A stretch of 64,000 bases of DNA from Alphaproteobacteria bacterium (GTDB lineage: Bacteria > Pseudomonadota > Alphaproteobacteria > CACIAM-22H2), in the NCBI GenBank assembly GCA_017308135.1, contig JAFKFM010000015.1, positions 1 to 64,000 of the forward strand. Reading direction: 5' to 3'. Below the pieces are notes generated by a model, which had not been told where the DNA came from, did no database searches, and saw nothing but the letters and a program-made list of their open reading frames with translations. Positions within the stretch are counted from its first letter, which is position 1. Every line of letters starts with the position of its first letter. Positions 61,989 through 64,000 of this stretch are shown here, in pieces. Position numbers and translations under genes: made by a program.

Positions 61989-63548
61989 ATGACTTTCGAA
62001 GATTTGGGGCTCTCCGAGCCCGTTCTGAACGCGATCAAAGATGCGGGGTATACGACCCCGACACCCATCCAAGAAAAAGCGATTCCCTACGTCCAGATGG
62101 GCCGCGACGTTCTGGGCTGCGCCCAGACCGGCACGGGAAAAACGGCAAGCTTCGTGCTGCCGATGATCGACGCGCTGAGCCAAGGCCGCGCCAAGGCGCG
62201 CATGCCGCGCTCGCTGATCCTGGAACCGACGCGCGAACTCGCCGCGCAGGTCGCCGAGAATTTCGACAAATACGGCAAGTATCTGAAGCTGACGAAGGCG
62301 CTGCTGATCGGCGGCGTGTCGATGGACGAACAGCAGAAGGCGCTGGAACGCGGCGTCGACGTGCTGATCGCCACGCCGGGCCGCTTGCTCGACCTGTTCG
62401 ATCGCGGCCGCATCCTGATGCACGACACCAAGCTGCTGGTGATCGACGAAGCCGACCGCATGCTCGACATGGGTTTCATCCCCGACGTCGAGCGCATCGT
62501 GTCGCTGCTGCCCCCCTTGCGCCAGACGCTGTTCTTCTCCGCGACCATGGCGCCGGAAATCAAGCGCCTGGCCGACAAGTTCCTCAACAATCCGAAGGAA
62601 GTCGCGGTCTCGGCCCCGGCCGCCACGGCCGATACGGTGACGCAAGGCATCGTCACGGTCGCCGAACGCGAGAAGCGCGAAACGCTGCGCCGCTTGATCG
62701 GCGCGCAGCAGATCAAGAACGCGCTCGTGTTCTGCAACCGCAAGCGCGACGTCGACATCCTGTGGAAATCACTCAAGCGCCACGGCTTCAACGTGGGCGC
62801 GTTGCACGGCGACATGGACCAGACGACGCGCATGGAAACGCTCGACGGGTTCAAGCGCGAAGAGATCCAGATCCTCGTCTGCTCCGACGTGGCCGCGCGC
62901 GGCCTCGACATCGGCGGCTTGTCGCACGTGTTCAATTTCGACGTGCCGATCAACGCCGAGGATTACGTCCACCGCATCGGCCGCACGGGCCGCGCGGGGC
63001 GCTCGGGCATCGCCTATACGATCGCCACGCGCGACGATTCCAAATTCGTGCGCGCGATCGAATCGCTGATCAAGAAGCCGATCCCGCCGATCGTGCTGGA
63101 AGGCTTCGAAGCGCCGACCGGCGGCGACGCCGAAGGCGACAGCCCGCGCCCGGAACGCGAGTCCCGTTCGCGCGGCGGGCGTGGCGGTCGCGATCGCGGC
63201 GGCCGTTCGCGTCGTCCCAGTCGCGACGAAACCCCGGCACCGGAAGCGACGGGCGAATTGCCCCTCGCGGTCGAAGCGCCGGTTGTTGTCGCGGAGACGG
63301 TCATGGCCGAACCCGCCGCAGTGGTCGACTTCGTACCGCCGGCCCCGGTGCACGCGCCGGCCCCGCGTCCGCGCCAGCCGCGCCGCCAGGAACGCCAATC
63401 GCATCAGGAGCGCGTCCATCACGAACGCACGCCCGGCGATAGCGTCGGCAACGAGCGCCATGCCCCGCTGCCGGAAGGCCTGGGGCGCGGCTTCGACGAC
63501 GGCGGGGTCCCCGCCTTCCTGTTGCGCGGACGGCGCGCGGCGGGTTAA
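61989..63548 (+). CDS. DEAD-box RNA helicase (RhlE-like)
   Basis: A 519-residue ATP-dependent RNA helicase. Motifs in order: Q motif YTTPTPIQEKAIP, Walker A AQTGTGKTASF, PTREL, GG, TPGRLLD, DEAD as VIDEADRMLDMG, SAT as FSATMAP, then VFCNRKRDVD, ARGLDI and HRIGRTGRAGRSG. The C-terminal 150 residues are low-complexity and Arg/Gly/Pro-rich (RGGRGGRDRGGRSRR), typical of RNA-binding tails. The start MTFEDLGLSEPV has a GGAG site; longer in-frame starts lie in the structured leader. Such helicases assist ribosome assembly and cold adaptation. Confidence 0.95.
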   Translation: MTFEDLGLSEPVLNAIKDAGYTTPTPIQEKAIPYVQMGRDVLGCAQTGTGKTASFVLPMIDALSQGRAKARMPRSLILEPTRELAAQVAENFDKYGKYLKLTKALLIGGVSMDEQQKALERGVDVLIATPGRLLDLFDRGRILMHDTKLLVIDEADRMLDMGFIPDVERIVSLLPPLRQTLFFSATMAPEIKRLADKFLNNPKEVAVSAPAATADTVTQGIVTVAEREKRETLRRLIGAQQIKNALVFCNRKRDVDILWKSLKRHGFNVGALHGDMDQTTRMETLDGFKREEIQILVCSDVAARGLDIGGLSHVFNFDVPINAEDYVHRIGRTGRAGRSGIAYTIATRDDSKFVRAIESLIKKPIPPIVLEGFEAPTGGDAEGDSPRPERESRSRGGRGGRDRGGRSRRPSRDETPAPEATGELPLAVEAPVVVAETVMAEPAAVVDFVPPAPVHAPAPRPRQPRRQERQSHQERVHHERTPGDSVGNERHAPLPEGLGRGFDDGGVPAFLLRGRRAAG

Positions 63549-63574
63549 CTGATCGGCGAGGGAGTGCTTCGCCC

Positions 63575-63808
63575 ATGCAGACGATCTTCATCATGGTGAA
63601 ATGCGAACTCGGTCACGCTTACGACGTGGCCGAGCGCGCGATGGAGACCGAACAGGTCTCCGAGGTCTATTCGATCTCGGGCCAGTACGATCTGCATCTG
63701 AAATGCTACTTGCCGGACGACATGGATCCCGGCCATTTCGTGATGGGCATCCAGAAAATTCCCGGCGTGAAGGACACGTTCACGCTGATCACGTTCAAGG
63801 CCTTTTAG
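63575..63808 (+). CDS. Stand-alone Lrp/AsnC ligand-binding (RAM) domain protein
   Basis: A 77-residue protein made only of the Lrp/AsnC effector-binding RAM fold: IFIMVKCELGHAYDVAERAM, then VYSISGQYDLHLKCYLP and a final VKDTFTLITFKAF. The DNA-binding helix-turn-helix of Lrp proteins is absent. Such SLAP-type proteins form oligomers that bind amino acids and may modulate true Lrp regulators. It follows the helicase gene by 26 bases and could be co-transcribed. Confidence 0.9.
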   Translation: MQTIFIMVKCELGHAYDVAERAMETEQVSEVYSISGQYDLHLKCYLPDDMDPGHFVMGIQKIPGVKDTFTLITFKAF

Positions 63809-63896
63809 GGCAAGGCCTTCTAGGTCAAGGCGTTCCAACGCCCTTGAACTGAACGGCGCGTCGCCCCACCCTTCCTTCGGAACGGTGGAGGCGTAA

Positions 63897-64000
63897 ATGC
63901 GTTTTCTATTTGTAATTTTGGCAATGTTTGCCGCGCCTATCGCGGCGCAAGCGCAGGATTATCGCGTCGAAACGCTGGCGCGCGGGCTCGAAAATCCCTG
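63897..64000 (+). CDS. PQQ-dependent sugar dehydrogenase, 5' end (cut by window)
   Basis: Only the first 34 codons are visible. MRFLFVILAMFAAPIAAQAQ is a signal peptide. The mature start DYRVETLARGLENP is typical of soluble aldose/glucose-sorbosone dehydrogenases of the YliI type, beta-propeller enzymes that use pyrroloquinoline quinone in the periplasm. A GGTGGAGG ribosome site precedes the ATG. The assignment rests on this short N-terminal motif. Confidence 0.65.
   Translation, partial: MRFLFVILAMFAAPIAAQAQDYRVETLARGLENP

Overview
The window is a gene-dense, GC-rich chromosomal segment of a motile alphaproteobacterium, most likely from the order Rhodospirillales. This rests on short flagellins of about 272 residues in a tandem array, a sigma-54-preceded glnB-glnA pair with glnE nearby, a cobalamin-riboswitch DUF1636 gene, and a tRNA-His that keeps the classical G-1:C73 pair, which several other alphaproteobacterial orders have lost. 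No plasmid, phage, CRISPR or IS transposase gene was seen. Species identity cannot be read from the sequence alone.

Layout. 1-4.6 kb: five tandem flagellin genes (the first cut by the window edge), with AT-rich spacers and strong hairpin terminators. 4.8-7.2 kb: an operon of an NMT1-like binding protein, a 2-oxoglutarate/Fe(II) oxygenase and a VOC protein. 7.2-13.1 kb, minus strand: a metal-related block, read in the order DUF1636, dipeptide/nickel-type binding protein, two permeases, a His-rich COG0523 (CobW-like) GTPase and a WD40 protein. A perfect Zur-type palindrome lies before the binding protein and a cobalamin riboswitch lies before DUF1636. That aptamer is split by a 271-bp inverted-repeat element (13394-13664), the most unusual structure in the window. 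13.7-21.9 kb: NUDIX hydrolase, HBM-type chemoreceptor, SCO1, malonyl-CoA decarboxylase, NAD(P)HX repair enzyme, DUF1194 protein and FMN reductase. 21.9-24.7 kb: pentapeptide-repeat protein, tRNA-His, aminotransferase.

24.8-33.6 kb is a nitrogen-control region: PII, glutamine synthetase, an AsmA-like giant protein, GlnE and a Bcp peroxiredoxin. 33.6-38.5 kb (minus): a porin-like protein with a second perfect Zur palindrome, prfB with its programmed +1 frameshift, and PBP1A. 38.6-48.3 kb (plus): a tightly packed run of PrdX, radical SAM/SPASM protein, YnjBCD-type ABC transporter, GNAT, FGGY kinase and a fructose/ribose-type ABC importer. 48.3-64 kb: thioesterase, ParE, a LysR/TauE pair, a second chemoreceptor with a start-codon hairpin, a cytochrome P460-like lipoprotein, glutamine amidotransferase, GST, a second pentapeptide protein convergent with a class III cyclase-like gene, a small hydrolase operon, a DEAD-box helicase, a stand-alone RAM-domain protein and the start of a PQQ sugar dehydrogenase.

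Working together: the two Zur palindromes suggest a zinc-starvation response pairing an outer-membrane porin with an inner-membrane importer and a metallochaperone GTPase. PII, GlnA and GlnE form the adenylylation circuit of nitrogen assimilation. The flagellins and the two chemoreceptors point to active chemotaxis.
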